Source: a bacterium (GTDB taxonomy: Bacteria; UBA8248). Taken from it: DNA of 64,000 bases. Where the stretch lies: contig JAJEJD010000005.1 in NCBI GenBank assembly GCA_022828125.1, positions 1 to 64,000 on the forward strand. The letters are read 5' to 3'. A program made the position numbers and the translations under genes. The notes under the pieces were generated by a model. That model was given only the letters and a program-made list of their open reading frames with translations. It had not been told where the DNA came from and did not search any database. Positions 25,981-34,548 of this stretch are shown here, piece by piece (the stretch's first letter is position 1; every line of letters begins with the position of its first letter).

Positions 25981-26027
25981 TGCAAAAGGGAACATTCACT
26001 CTCCAGACAATTACGTTTTTTCGTCGG

Positions 26028-26753
26028 CTAGGAAACTTCACCCTGCGGCGGCCAGATGCGGCTTGCCGCCAGGGGCGAGCCGGGGGGATGGACGAGATAC
26101 CCGTGCACGCGCTTCGTCCCTTCGGTTTCTTCGAGTGCGATGTAGTTCGCCTCGCGCGCTTCCAGGGACGTGTATTCATACAGAACGGAATGCTTGGGCG
26201 AAGCCGTGGCCACCAGGTATTTCCGCGCGCCCATGCAGCCGGGCGTGTCCGCGACCCGCGCCATGCGCTCCTGGGCGTACCAGGCCTGGAGGTCCTCATC
26301 GTTGCCCTGCGCATCGTAGCGGCCCATCTGGATTGCAGGCGCCATGACGCCGGGGGCTTCCCTCTTGTCCGCATCCGGGCCTTCCACCCGCCATTCCTCG
26401 CAGAGGATGAGTCCCCTCGCCTGAATCCGCATCCCCGTCATTTCGCGGGTCTCTTCGTTCTGGCGCTCTTTCAGCTGCGCAGGACTCGGATCGTAGAAAA
26501 CGCGGGTGGTTTCCCCGCCGAAGAGCGCAATGAACCCCGCACCCGAGGCAAGCTCGGGGTCGTCGGTGCGGTTCAGGCGCGCAGCGATCTCCTCAAAGCG
26601 TTCGCCGGGGTGTTTCACCTCATAGTGCGCCGCCCAGGTGTAGCCCGGCCGCGCGAGCTTTTCGGGAATGTGCACCCCGTGAAACCACTCCATGTACTCA
26701 TCGCGCCCCTCCTCGGGCAAATCGTAGATGATCGCCCATACCGCCCTGTCCAT
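26028..26753 (-). CDS. Two-repeat EthD/dimeric alpha-beta barrel protein
   Basis: 241 residues containing two copies of a ferredoxin-like barrel half. Copy one: DEYMEWFHGVHIPEKLARPGYTW; copy two: EDLQAWYAQERMARVADTPGCMGARKYL. The (W/H)H..H.P-type start of each is typical of EthD/DABB proteins, small stress or catabolic proteins often paired with oxygenases. There is no signal peptide. A NIPSNAP-type protein of related fold is transcribed divergently 146 bases away, suggesting a shared regulatory region. The actual reaction is unknown. Confidence 0.72.
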   Translation of the reverse strand: MDRAVWAIIYDLPEEGRDEYMEWFHGVHIPEKLARPGYTWAAHYEVKHPGERFEEIAARLNRTDDPELASGAGFIALFGGETTRVFYDPSPAQLKERQNEETREMTGMRIQARGLILCEEWRVEGPDADKREAPGVMAPAIQMGRYDAQGNDEDLQAWYAQERMARVADTPGCMGARKYLVATASPKHSVLYEYTSLEAREANYIALEETEGTKRVHGYLVHPPGSPLAASRIWPPQGEVS

Positions 26754-26899
26754 GTCCCGCCTCCGATTATGAAAAACGATTTATTGATGAAGAAACAAAT
26801 GCTTTCGTTCCGTGTATTATAGACGCTTTGCAAATCACATTATATTGGCCTAAAGGTTCGAGAGGTTTTTCGGTATTCACTTCATGGAGCTTATATCTG

Positions 26900-27529
26900 A
26901 TGATTTATGAAGTTCGCGCTTACACGTTCCCCTCGGGATTCGCCCAGGAAGGCGTCGAGGATTTCGGCAGAATCATCGAGAAAAGAACCGCCATATCTCC
27001 TTTAATCGGGTTTTTCATCTCCGCCATCGGGAGCCTGAACCGGATCCTCCACATCTGGGAATACGAGAACTCCGCCCATCGGGAGGCGGCGCGCGCCGAA
27101 GCCCTCGCCCAGCCGTGGTGGCCACCGCTCCAGGTGGACAAAATCCTCTACCAGCAGACGCGCATCATGCGGGCCGCGCCGTTTTGCCCCAGGCCGCGGG
27201 CAGGATCGATGGGGAGCGTGTACGAGATCAGGAGCGACGTGATCGTTACGGGCAAGATGCGAGACATCAGCGCGGCGTGGGAGAAGAACCTGCCCGAAAG
27301 AGAGCGCCTATCGCCCCTGGCGGCTGCGTTCGCCAACCCGGCGGGAGAGTTCGAATCCGGCATCCTGAACGAGTTTCTGCACATCTGGCCCTACCGGGAC
27401 ATGAACCACTGGGCCGAGGTGCAGCGGCAAACCGAGGAACTTCCCGACTGGGGAAAAAGTTACAGGCCGTATCTTCGGAGCGAGACTTCCGAAATCTGGT
27501 ATCCGGTGGCGTATTCGCCCATGAAATAG
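26900..27529 (+). CDS. NIPSNAP-family protein
   Basis: About 209 residues from the ATG at 26900 (MIYEVRAYTF), where GGAG lies about 10 bases upstream; the ORF-track start at 26828 adds an unlike extension. MIYEVRAYTFPSGFAQE and ILHIWEYENSAHREAARAEAL are the NIPSNAP repeat, repeated later as VYEIRSDVIVTGKM ... LHIWPYRDMNHWAEVQRQ. It is a two-copy dimeric barrel protein. Its divergent pairing with the EthD-like gene supports a common function in small-molecule turnover, unproven. Confidence 0.8.
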   Translation: MIYEVRAYTFPSGFAQEGVEDFGRIIEKRTAISPLIGFFISAIGSLNRILHIWEYENSAHREAARAEALAQPWWPPLQVDKILYQQTRIMRAAPFCPRPRAGSMGSVYEIRSDVIVTGKMRDISAAWEKNLPERERLSPLAAAFANPAGEFESGILNEFLHIWPYRDMNHWAEVQRQTEELPDWGKSYRPYLRSETSEIWYPVAYSPMK

Positions 27530-27569
27530 CGGGGACCGCATTCGCGACCCCCGCTTCGTGATGGATAAA

Positions 27570-27644
27570 TGGAGCGGGAAACGGGATTTGAACCCGCGAC
27601 CCCAACGTTGGCAACGTTGTGCTCTACCACTGAGCTATTCCCGC
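27570..27644 (-). tRNA. tRNA-Gly(GCC)
   Basis: The minus strand reads GCGGGAATAGCTCAGTGG.. with acceptor GCGGGAA/TTCCCGC, a 5-base anticodon stem CAACG/CGTTG around loop TTGCCAA (anticodon GCC), T-arm GCGGG-TTCAAAT-CCCGT, discriminator T and an encoded CCA. All arms pair. It lies next to repeat-rich DNA. Confidence 0.96.
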
Positions 27645-27836
27645 TTACGACACCGAAAAGTTTACCCGACTCGCATCAAGAGTCAAGGGCTCCAGCGATT
27701 CGTCCGGAGCCATCCCGGTTATGCGGGGGTTGTTGGTAAAAGGCTCTGATGAGGGGGGTTGGGGTGTTCACGGCAAGGAAGGATGAGGGGTTCGGAGGGA
27801 ATCATGCTTCACTCGTCCTCCCTCGCCTTGAAAACC

Positions 27837-27948
27837 AACCCCCCCTACCCCCCCTTGTCAGGGGGGTATAAAAAGGCGATACGCCCCCGCCGGGTTAAGG
27901 GGGTTTTGCTTTTTCTTGCCCCCCTGACAAGGGGGGGTAGGGGGGGTT
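27837..27948. repeat. 30-base perfect inverted repeat, MITE-like
   Basis: AACCCCCCCTACCCCCCCTT plus GTCAGGGGGG at 27837-27866 is repeated exactly inverted at 27919-27948, with 52 bases between holding TATAAAAAGGCG. It is 190 bases from the tRNA-Gly gene. No transposase is present; similar arms in C-rich form occur at 25582-25750. Confidence 0.85.
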
Positions 27949-27968
27949 GCCTTTCCAGTCGAGAGGGC

Positions 27969-28010
27969 ATCCTTCGATACGGCGCTTGCGCGCCTACTCA
28001 GGATGAGGTG
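27969..28010. repeat. Dispersed REP-type element overlapping gene end
   Basis: CATCCTTCGATACGGCGCTT then GCGCGCCTACTCAGGATGAGG, a form of a common bacterial intergenic repeat. It overlaps the end of the methyltransferase gene and supplies its last codons and stop. Confidence 0.55.
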
Positions 28011-28771
28011 GATAGGACTTCCTCAAACCCCCTCCGGGCATGGACCCGAACCGAAACCACAGGACGAAACGGAGCGTGGCCGGAAATATCAATATCGCAA
28101 AAACCGGCGCCCGCCAGCAGGGACTCCCATTCGGCCTCCTCGCAGACGCCGCCGAGCGAAGCGTTCCACGCTTGGGGATCCTGGGCTATCTCGACCGGCA
28201 GTTCGCCCTCGCGTATCAACTCACGCGCCACGAGAAGGCCGCCCGGCCTCAATATCCTGTGCGCCTCGGCGAGCGCTTTCGCCTTGTCCACCGTGAGGTT
28301 GAACGAAGCGTTGGCCAGCACGATATCGACGACCCCGTCGGCGAGGGGGAGGTTCTCCATATCCCCGGCCAGCAGATGCGGGCGCGCTCCATCGCCTAAA
28401 CCTTCACACGCCTCGCGCGCTCGATGAAGCATCTGCGATGCGAAATCCACCGCGATGAGCCTGGCGCCGGCATCGAGTCTCTCGCAAACAAGCCGCGCGT
28501 CCAATCCCGCGCCGCATCCGAGCTCAACGGCCGTCCGTACGCCTTCGAGATCGACCTCATCGAGCAGATAACCGCAGCCGCAATAAGAGCCTGAAACCCG
28601 CCCGGGAAGGCCGTCGATGAAGCGGGCGGGATAGCCCGCGCCCCGCGCCCTGCCCGCACCGCCTTCGGGGAACGCATGCGCCTCGGCCAAATGGGCGTAG
28701 CGCTTTCTGACGTAGGATTTCACCTGCTGCTCCCACGCCCGGGGTCTCGCTCCATCAACGGTTACGGGCAT
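27998..28771 (-). CDS. SAM-dependent methyltransferase, ArsM-like
   Basis: 257 residues. The SAM fold motif I is VELGCGAGLDARLV (about residue 83), followed by AVDFASQMLHRAREA, DMENLPLADGVVDIVLANASFNL and LRPGGLLV. The N-terminal VKSYVRKRYAHLAEA and the cysteine pair in SGSYCGCGYLL resemble arsenite methyltransferases, which bind As(III) with cysteines, but the full cysteine set is not obvious. The C-terminal EEVLSTSS and stop fall in a dispersed repeat, so the natural end may have been altered by repeat insertion. No arsenic operon is nearby. Confidence 0.72.
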   Translation of the reverse strand: MPVTVDGARPRAWEQQVKSYVRKRYAHLAEAHAFPEGGAGRARGAGYPARFIDGLPGRVSGSYCGCGYLLDEVDLEGVRTAVELGCGAGLDARLVCERLDAGARLIAVDFASQMLHRAREACEGLGDGARPHLLAGDMENLPLADGVVDIVLANASFNLTVDKAKALAEAHRILRPGGLLVARELIREGELPVEIAQDPQAWNASLGGVCEEAEWESLLAGAGFCDIDISGHAPFRPVVSVRVHARRGFEEVLSTSS

Positions 28772-28922
28772 GGCGCGCCTGGTGGGGCATGTGGGCCGGG
28801 TTCCGGAACTCTCCGGTCCGCACCATCCTGGCGATTCGCTCGCCGTGAGGCGCCCGGATGCGCAAGCCGGGCGTGGGTGCAGGAATACGGAACAATCTTC
28901 ACGTTATAAGTCCTCTCCTGTC

Positions 28923-28963
28923 CCAAAAGAACAGGGCCGCCGCACCCTCTGGCGCGACGGCCC
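28923..28963 (-). terminator. Intrinsic terminator after the ABC operon
   Basis: On the minus strand GGGCCGTCGC ... GCGGCGGCCC forms a 10-base stem (one G-T pair), followed by TGTTCTTTT. It is 23 bases past the substrate-binding protein stop. Confidence 0.8.
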
Positions 28964-28985
28964 CGTATCTTTCGCGTTGAAACGT

Positions 28986-29999
28986 CTAAATCTTGCCGGC
29001 CTTGGCGAGCGCCGCTTTCGTCACGCTGGTGTCGACGATGTCCTCATAGGAGGGAACCTTGCCCTTGATCTTTCCGAGGCGCTTCATGTAGTCCGCCGTG
29101 AAGGAAACCGAGGCCTTGGGGATGCCGTTGTTCACGCCCCAGATTTTCTCCGCCACGAAGACGTCATACGTTTTCGACATGATCTCGGGGTTTTTCTTGT
29201 AGACGGGACGCACCCACTTGTTCGCCGACTTGAGGTAGCCCGCCTTGTCCTTGTAGATGGAGCGGTTGGACTGCATCATCGCCATGGCGAAACGCACGTA
29301 GGCGTCCTTGTTCGAGTTGATCTTGGATGAGGGCGCGATGAACGCCCCGTAGAAGAAGTTCGGCATGGCTTTCCACAAGTCCATCAGCTTGTTGAAGTTG
29401 GGCTTGTTCTTCTTGACGACGAGAACCTGCTCGACGTGGATGACAACGGCGTCGGCCTTGCCCTTGAGCAGGAACGGTACGCGCGCCGGCGGTGGAGTCT
29501 TGATGTATTTCACGTCCTTGTCGGTCAGACCGGCGGTCGCCAGCACGGCGAGCGCGCCCAGGTGGCTGTAACCGCCGCGCCCCTCGATGCCGATGGTCTT
29601 GCCCTTGAGGTCGGCGGGCGTTTTCACCTGATCGTTCGCGGCCATCTGTGCCTCGTTCAGGAAGGCCATGGAGTGGAAGAACTTCATGCCGCTGCCCTTG
29701 GAGATGCCCACCATCGCGATCGGCGCCGGCACCCAGGCGGCGTCCAGGCCGCTCTTCTTGCTTGTTATCGCCCGGTGCGTGGCAACGCCGCCGCGGAAGA
29801 ATTTGATCTCCACGTCGAGGCCGTGCTTCTTGAAGATATCGTTATCGAGCGCGTAGAACACCGGCAGGTGCACCATGACCGGCGGACGCACGGGCATGCC
29901 GAGCACGATCTTGTCGGCGGCGACGGACTGCGCCGGCGCGCTCCACAGCGCTGCGGCGAGCACGAACGCCGCGACCAATACCATCCACGTCTTTTTCAT
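28986..29999 (-). CDS. ABC transporter substrate-binding protein, NMT1/SsuA-like
   Basis: 337 residues from ATG 29999; signal peptide MKKTWMVLVAAFVLAAALWSAPAQSVAA directs it to the periplasm. The mature chain begins DKIVLGMPVRPPVMVHLPVF, with FYALDNDIFKKHGLDVEIKFF and GKTIGIEGRGGYSHL. These are typical of NMT1/THI5-like and taurine/sulfonate-type binding proteins. The ligand is unknown. It follows its permease and ATPase in one operon (ATPase, permease, binding protein) ending at a terminator. Confidence 0.88.
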   Translation of the reverse strand: MKKTWMVLVAAFVLAAALWSAPAQSVAADKIVLGMPVRPPVMVHLPVFYALDNDIFKKHGLDVEIKFFRGGVATHRAITSKKSGLDAAWVPAPIAMVGISKGSGMKFFHSMAFLNEAQMAANDQVKTPADLKGKTIGIEGRGGYSHLGALAVLATAGLTDKDVKYIKTPPPARVPFLLKGKADAVVIHVEQVLVVKKNKPNFNKLMDLWKAMPNFFYGAFIAPSSKINSNKDAYVRFAMAMMQSNRSIYKDKAGYLKSANKWVRPVYKKNPEIMSKTYDVFVAEKIWGVNNGIPKASVSFTADYMKRLGKIKGKVPSYEDIVDTSVTKAALAKAGKI

Positions 30000-30052
30000 T
30001 TCAGACTCCTTAAAAAGAAAGGAAAATTGATGTCTCGACAAGACGCCCGCAA

Positions 30053-30877
30053 TCAGGACTCCTGCCGAACCCTCCAGGATGAAAACTTCGTTTCGCAGAT
30101 GTTCACCACTTTCGTTAAAGCTATACCGACTACCATCAACAAGACAACAGGCGCGAGGCCCTTGTCCAGTTCGAGGTCCGCAATGTAGTCCTGGCTCAGG
30201 GCGCCGAGCCCCGAGATGCTCATCAAGAATTCCGCGACGACCATCCCGACGAGGGCGCGTCCGCACGCGAGCCCCAGCCCCGCCACGAGATAGGGGACCA
30301 CGCTCGGGAATATCAAATCACGCCACCGTTGACCCTCCGTGGAGCAGAAAGAGCGGGTCACTTCCAAAAGCGAGAGGTCCACGTTCCGTACGCCGTGGTA
30401 GACGTTCACGATGATCGGCATGATGGCGAAGAAGACGACGATGGTCGTCTTGCCGACGAAATCCACGCCCAGGACCATCGCTATCGGGAACGCAAGTGCT
30501 ACCACCGGCGTGGCGTAGAGCGCGAACACGTAGGTGTCCACGGCGTACTCGAATATCTGGAATCGCCCCATGAGGATTCCCAGCACGATGCCGAGCGGAA
30601 TCGCGATGAGCAGGCCCGCCACCAGGATTTGCGAACTCTCATACGCGGCGGACACCATCTGGCCGCTGGCGATCAAATCCCAGAACGCGACGCATATGGC
30701 GCTCGGGTAGCTGAAGGTTACCGGATCGATGTTCCCGGTCTGGCCCATCAACTCCCACCCGCCGATGACGACGAAAAGCGATATCAAGCGCACGTAAACG
30801 GCGGGTTCCTTGATGCGCTCCCAGAACGCCCTCTCATCCGTCGATATGCCTGTTGCCGCCGGTGCGTCGGTAGCCAA
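30053..30877 (-). CDS. ABC transporter permease, SsuC/TauC-type
   Basis: 274 residues, about six transmembrane helices, with the BPD permease EAA-like loop around GVRNVDLSLLEVTRSFCSTEGQRWRDLIFPSVVPYL. GISTDERAFWERI forms the N-terminal cytoplasmic tail. It starts 13 bases after the ATPase gene ends. Together with the NMT1-type binding protein it makes a complete importer for an unidentified small organic anion or pyrimidine/thiamine precursor. Confidence 0.88.
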   Translation of the reverse strand: MATDAPAATGISTDERAFWERIKEPAVYVRLISLFVVIGGWELMGQTGNIDPVTFSYPSAICVAFWDLIASGQMVSAAYESSQILVAGLLIAIPLGIVLGILMGRFQIFEYAVDTYVFALYATPVVALAFPIAMVLGVDFVGKTTIVVFFAIMPIIVNVYHGVRNVDLSLLEVTRSFCSTEGQRWRDLIFPSVVPYLVAGLGLACGRALVGMVVAEFLMSISGLGALSQDYIADLELDKGLAPVVLLMVVGIALTKVVNICETKFSSWRVRQES

Positions 30878-30890
30878 AGGTGGATGCCTC

Positions 30891-31700
30891 CTATTCCAGG
30901 ACGAGTTCGGGAATGGGCTCGGGTTCTTCGTCGGGGTTGCGCATGGCTTCCCACAAGTAATGGCGCAGCGCCTGGAAACGCTGGCTGCCCCTGATTTCCT
31001 CCAAATCCCTGCCTCGGCCGAAGCCGGTTTCGAACTGAAAGCGTATTCTCCCCGGCCTGGGCGTCATCACCAGAACGCGGTCACCGAGAAGCAGCGCCTC
31101 GTCGATGCTGTGGGTGATGAAGATCATCGCCTTGGGCTCCGCCTCGTTGATGCGCAGCAACTCCTCCTGCAGGGTTTCGCGGGTAAGCGCATCGAGAGCG
31201 CCGAAGGGCTCGTCCATCAACAAAACGTCGGGCTGCGCGGCGAGCGCCCTCGCCAGGCCCGCTCTTTGCTGCATCCCACCAGATAGCTGGGAGGGGTAGT
31301 TCGCCTCGAAACCGCCCAGGCCCACCAGTTCCGTGTAATGGCTCACGAGGCGGTCGATCTCGCCCTTCTCCCTGCCCTGTATCCTGAGCGCGTAGCCGAT
31401 GTTCTGATCCAAGCGCTTCCAGGGGAAGAGGCCAAAATTCTGGAACACCATGGCCATCTCGGGCCTCGGGCCGTCCACCACCTCGCCCTTGAAGGAAATC
31501 TCGCCCCGCTCACAGAGAATCAGCCCGTTCACGATGCGAAGAAGCGTCGTCTTCCCGCAACCGCTCGGGCCCAGGATCGTCAGAATTTCCTGCGTCTTCA
31601 CGTCGATGTCGATGTCATCGAGCACGTGCAGGGAGCCGAACCATTTCCCCACTCCCTGGAGACGCAGCGTCGGATTCGTGCCGTTGTCGGAAGAAGACAT
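30891..31700 (-). CDS. ABC transporter ATP-binding protein, SsuB/TauB-type
   Basis: 269 residues from ATG 31700 (the frame upstream carries no family sequence). Walker A ILGPSGCGKTTLL, Q-loop MVFQNFGLFPWKR, signature LSGGMQQRAGLARALA, Walker B DVLLMDEPFGALD, and the H-loop ITHSIDEALLL are all intact. First gene of the importer operon. Confidence 0.92.
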   Translation of the reverse strand: MSSSDNGTNPTLRLQGVGKWFGSLHVLDDIDIDVKTQEILTILGPSGCGKTTLLRIVNGLILCERGEISFKGEVVDGPRPEMAMVFQNFGLFPWKRLDQNIGYALRIQGREKGEIDRLVSHYTELVGLGGFEANYPSQLSGGMQQRAGLARALAAQPDVLLMDEPFGALDALTRETLQEELLRINEAEPKAMIFITHSIDEALLLGDRVLVMTPRPGRIRFQFETGFGRGRDLEEIRGSQRFQALRHYLWEAMRNPDEEPEPIPELVLE

Positions 31701-31896
31701 GGATACAAAGATTCCCGTCGAGAAAGCGGCTGCATACGCTTCGCTCGGATGGCGGACGATTCGCCGCGCGAATGAGGGCCACGGGTCAGACGTATCATGA
31801 AAAACGCGACGACCGCTCACCATCCGCAAACGATTTAATAATTTTGCGAGACTAGCATTCTTTACCCGAGGCGGCAAACATGGGGTTTTCCCTGCC

Positions 31897-32289
31897 CTAC
31901 TCCTCACCGATGACGGCGATGGCCTGTATCTCGACCATCATCTCGGGTTTTGCGAAGCCGGCCGTCGTGATCAACGCGCTGCCGGGATATCCGTCCGGAA
32001 AATACTGCTTTCTGAGCTCGACGAACCTGTCCCCGTTCGCCCCGTCGAGAATGAACACCGTCATCGTCACGATGTCCTGCAGCTTCCCGCCCGTCCGCTC
32101 CAGCGTGCGCTCGATCTGACGGAAAGTGGCGTGCACCTGCGCGTCGAAATCCCCCGCCAGCACGTTTCCCCGCTCGTCGCGCCACGCCCCCACGCCGGCC
32201 AGCCAGACGTGCGCGCCGCCTTTCGTCTTCACCGCAGGCGAAAACGAGCGATCCTCCTGCCAGGTTCCCTTGAAATACTCTCGCGTCAT
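31897..32289 (-). CDS. RidA/YjgF-family protein lacking the catalytic Arg
   Basis: 130 residues; the fold motifs are GAHVWLAGVGAW, QVHATFRQIERTLERTGGKLQDIVTMTVFI and the C-terminal MMVEIQAIAVI. In enamine deaminases a conserved Arg sits before the last strand (P.R..vev); here the place reads GSALITTAGFAKPEMMVEIQ with no Arg, so imine deamination is doubtful. It is the last gene of an operon with the MFS carrier and P1-family hydrolase, overlapping the MFS stop as ATGA. Confidence 0.85.
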   Translation of the reverse strand: MTREYFKGTWQEDRSFSPAVKTKGGAHVWLAGVGAWRDERGNVLAGDFDAQVHATFRQIERTLERTGGKLQDIVTMTVFILDGANGDRFVELRKQYFPDGYPGSALITTAGFAKPEMMVEIQAIAVIGEE

Positions 32290-33515
32290 GTCGTCTCCTT
32301 CCCCGGGTTATCGGGTATCTGCTTTTTGCCTCTTAATTGTACTGACGTCGAAACGGCCAGCCAGCTCATGATCGCAAAACAAACATAGCTCGTATTGAGG
32401 CTCATCACCTCGGCGAGCCAGCCGCCCAGCAGTGGGGCGAGAAAACTCAAGCCGTGGCAGGTATAGATAAAGCCGACGGATGAAGCCAGAATGTCTTTCT
32501 CCGAGAAATCCGCCGCCGCGGTGAGGATAATCGGGCTCACGAACCCGACGACGCCGGTCAATGCGGATAGAATATAAAAACCCGTTTGCCACCCCATGAA
32601 CGGCAGAGCGAAAACGAAGACTCCCAGCAGCGTCATGGGCCAGAACAGGGCCGCTCTCGCGCCCCAGCGATCGTAGAGAATTCCCATCAAGGGTTTGGCC
32701 AACATGCCGAAACCGAAATGGAGCGACACGGCCACACCGATTTGCGCCGTGCTCATCCCCAGCTTCGAGGTCGCCAGCAGGGGGAGAAAACCAATCATTC
32801 CCTTGGTGCACATGCCGCGCAAGGTGTAGGTCGCCGCCAGCCACACCGTGTTCCTGTTCTCCACGACCCGCTTTACGATGGAGAAAACCTTCAATTCCGC
32901 CGCTTTCCCCGCCTCACGTTCGCTCTCGCTCTTTCCCTCGACAAACCGCGCGTTCACCAGGGGGAGGAGCGCAATGGCGGGGGCCGCGCAGGCGCCGATC
33001 GCCGCGCGCCAGCCGGCCGCCGCCGCCACGGCCGCCTGGGCCAGCGGAAGAATGCTGGTTCCGAGGTTGCCGCCCAGGCTGTGCCACGAAATGGCGAATG
33101 CGCGGTCGCGCTCGAAGCGATTCGCCGCCAGCGCGGTTCCACAAGGGTGGTAGACGGAATTTCCCGCGCCCGCCAGAAACGCCAGGACGCACATCGGCAA
33201 GAAGCGGCTCACCCACATCATCGCGATGAAAGACGCGGCGGAGAGGCCCATGCCCACCAGGAGCATCAGCTTTCTTCTGCCCGTATTATCCGCCAGTATC
33301 GAGAGCGGGTACTGGAAGATCATCTGCCCCAGACTGAAAGTACTGAGCAAAGCCCCCACTTCGAAGGGAGACAGGTCGAGGTCCATGACGATGAGCGCGA
33401 GAACGGGAACGAGCATGTTGGAGAACCCGTCGCTCAACCCGTGGGTCAAGCCGATGACGCTCAGATCGAAATAATCGCCGAGTCTCCAGGCCTGCTTTTC
33501 CGCATGAGAGGTCAT
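32286..33515 (-). CDS. MFS transporter
   Basis: 409 residues, about 12 transmembrane helices, beginning MTSHAEKQAWRLGDYF. The long 706-residue ORF of the track fuses the wrong upstream frame and is not the gene. The ATG at 33515 forms a TAATG overlap with the P1-family stop, and its own stop forms ATGA with RidA, so the three genes are translationally coupled. The pattern GLTHGLSDGFSNMLVPVLALIVMDLDLSPFEVG suggests an export or uptake role for the peptidase substrate. The other MFS at 6669 has a related layout. Confidence 0.88.
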   Translation of the reverse strand: MTSHAEKQAWRLGDYFDLSVIGLTHGLSDGFSNMLVPVLALIVMDLDLSPFEVGALLSTFSLGQMIFQYPLSILADNTGRRKLMLLVGMGLSAASFIAMMWVSRFLPMCVLAFLAGAGNSVYHPCGTALAANRFERDRAFAISWHSLGGNLGTSILPLAQAAVAAAAGWRAAIGACAAPAIALLPLVNARFVEGKSESEREAGKAAELKVFSIVKRVVENRNTVWLAATYTLRGMCTKGMIGFLPLLATSKLGMSTAQIGVAVSLHFGFGMLAKPLMGILYDRWGARAALFWPMTLLGVFVFALPFMGWQTGFYILSALTGVVGFVSPIILTAAADFSEKDILASSVGFIYTCHGLSFLAPLLGGWLAEVMSLNTSYVCFAIMSWLAVSTSVQLRGKKQIPDNPGKETT

Positions 33516-34471
33516 TACGATGCGGGCAGGTCTCGCCAGGCAGGGAGGATACCTCCGCCGTCGGCCTCCATCACGGCGCGGCAAATCGCGTGGCCGACGG
33601 CTTCGATCGCCGCCGCACCGACGACGTCGAGGGCCACCTCGCGTTCCCCGTGGGAGAGGGCGAAGACCATGTCTCCATCCACAGTGGTGTAGGATGGGCG
33701 GACGGTGCGGATGAGTCCGTTCGCCGCCAACTGGGCGAGTTTGTGCGTTTCGGTTTTCGCGAGGCGGGCATTCGTCGCCACGGCGACCAGGGTCGTGTTC
33801 TCGGAAGTGTTGGAGAATCCCTCGAAGGGCCTTCCTTGCACTCTCAGGTGCTCTTCCGTATCCACGATGCCCTTCTCGGGGGGCATCGCTCTGGGGCCGG
33901 CAACGGGCTTTCCCGTCCCCGGCTCGTACACGCCGCCAAAGGCGTTCACCGCAGCGATTGCGCCAACGACGCCGCCCCCCGGCAGTTTCATGCTCGCCGT
34001 GCCGAGACCGCCTTTCATGGCGCGCTCCTGGCCGAAGAGTTTCCCGATCGTGGCGCCCATGCCCGCTCCCACGCTCCCCTGGGGACCTTCTTCGTTCGAT
34101 GCCGCCTCGCACGCGGCGCGCCCCATCGCGGCGTCGGGGCGAACCCTGCCGTCGCCGAAATGGAGATCGAACAGCACGCCGGCGGCGACCGTGGGCACGT
34201 TGAAGCGTCCGGTGGGAAACCCCCTGCCCTGTTCTTCCAGGAAAGCCATGACGCCATCGGCAGAAGCCAGGCCGAACGCGCTGCCTCCGGTCAAGACGAT
34301 GGCATCCACGCCCCCGACCAGGTGCTCGGCGCGCAGTGCATCCATGCCGCGCGTGGCCGTCGCCGTGCCGCGCAACTCGCACGCCCCGACGGTTCCGGGG
34401 GGGCAAAGCACCACGGATACGCCCGTTCTCGCCTCATCATCTTGCGCGTGGCCGAGATAAAAGCCCGGCAC
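33515..34471 (-). CDS. P1-family (DmpA/NylC-like) autoproteolytic Ntn-type hydrolase
   Basis: At least 318 residues of peptidase family S58/P1 (DmpA, beta-peptidyl aminopeptidase, nylon hydrolase NylC). The auto-cleavage site SENTTLVAVATN near residue 225 exposes a Thr nucleophile (Asn|Thr). The GGSAFGL and GLGTASMKLPGGGVVGAIAAVNAFG motifs are intact. The conserved ITDVPG(F)xxGH start is split by the called GTG. The frame stays open upstream, with GAGGAG and a CTG at 34507 giving LNLSDLKGCITDVPGF, so the real start is likely non-canonical CTG at 34507. It probably cleaves N-terminal residues from beta- or omega-amino compounds; substrate unknown. The stop overlaps the MFS start. Confidence 0.85.
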   Translation of the reverse strand: MPGFYLGHAQDDEARTGVSVVLCPPGTVGACELRGTATATRGMDALRAEHLVGGVDAIVLTGGSAFGLASADGVMAFLEEQGRGFPTGRFNVPTVAAGVLFDLHFGDGRVRPDAAMGRAACEAASNEEGPQGSVGAGMGATIGKLFGQERAMKGGLGTASMKLPGGGVVGAIAAVNAFGGVYEPGTGKPVAGPRAMPPEKGIVDTEEHLRVQGRPFEGFSNTSENTTLVAVATNARLAKTETHKLAQLAANGLIRTVRPSYTTVDGDMVFALSHGEREVALDVVGAAAIEAVGHAICRAVMEADGGGILPAWRDLPAS

Positions 34472-34548
34472 GTCGGTTATGCAGCCTTTGAGGTCAGAGA
34501 GATTCAGAGGGGAGACTCCTCGTTTCTTCGGGCATCCATCTTCTCGCT

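Larger units (their letters stand above)
25397..26027. other. Repeat-filled intergenic region
   Basis: About 630 bases; the ORFs here derive from the inverted repeat at 25582-25750 and neighbouring low-complexity C/G runs. A REP-like palindrome lies at 25957-25980. No gene is supported. Confidence 0.6.

Noticed and set aside
32286-34406. 706-residue minus ORF joined to the MFS gene
   Set aside because: The first ~297 residues are out of frame with the P1 hydrolase gene and are Arg-rich shadow; the MFS gene starts at 33515.
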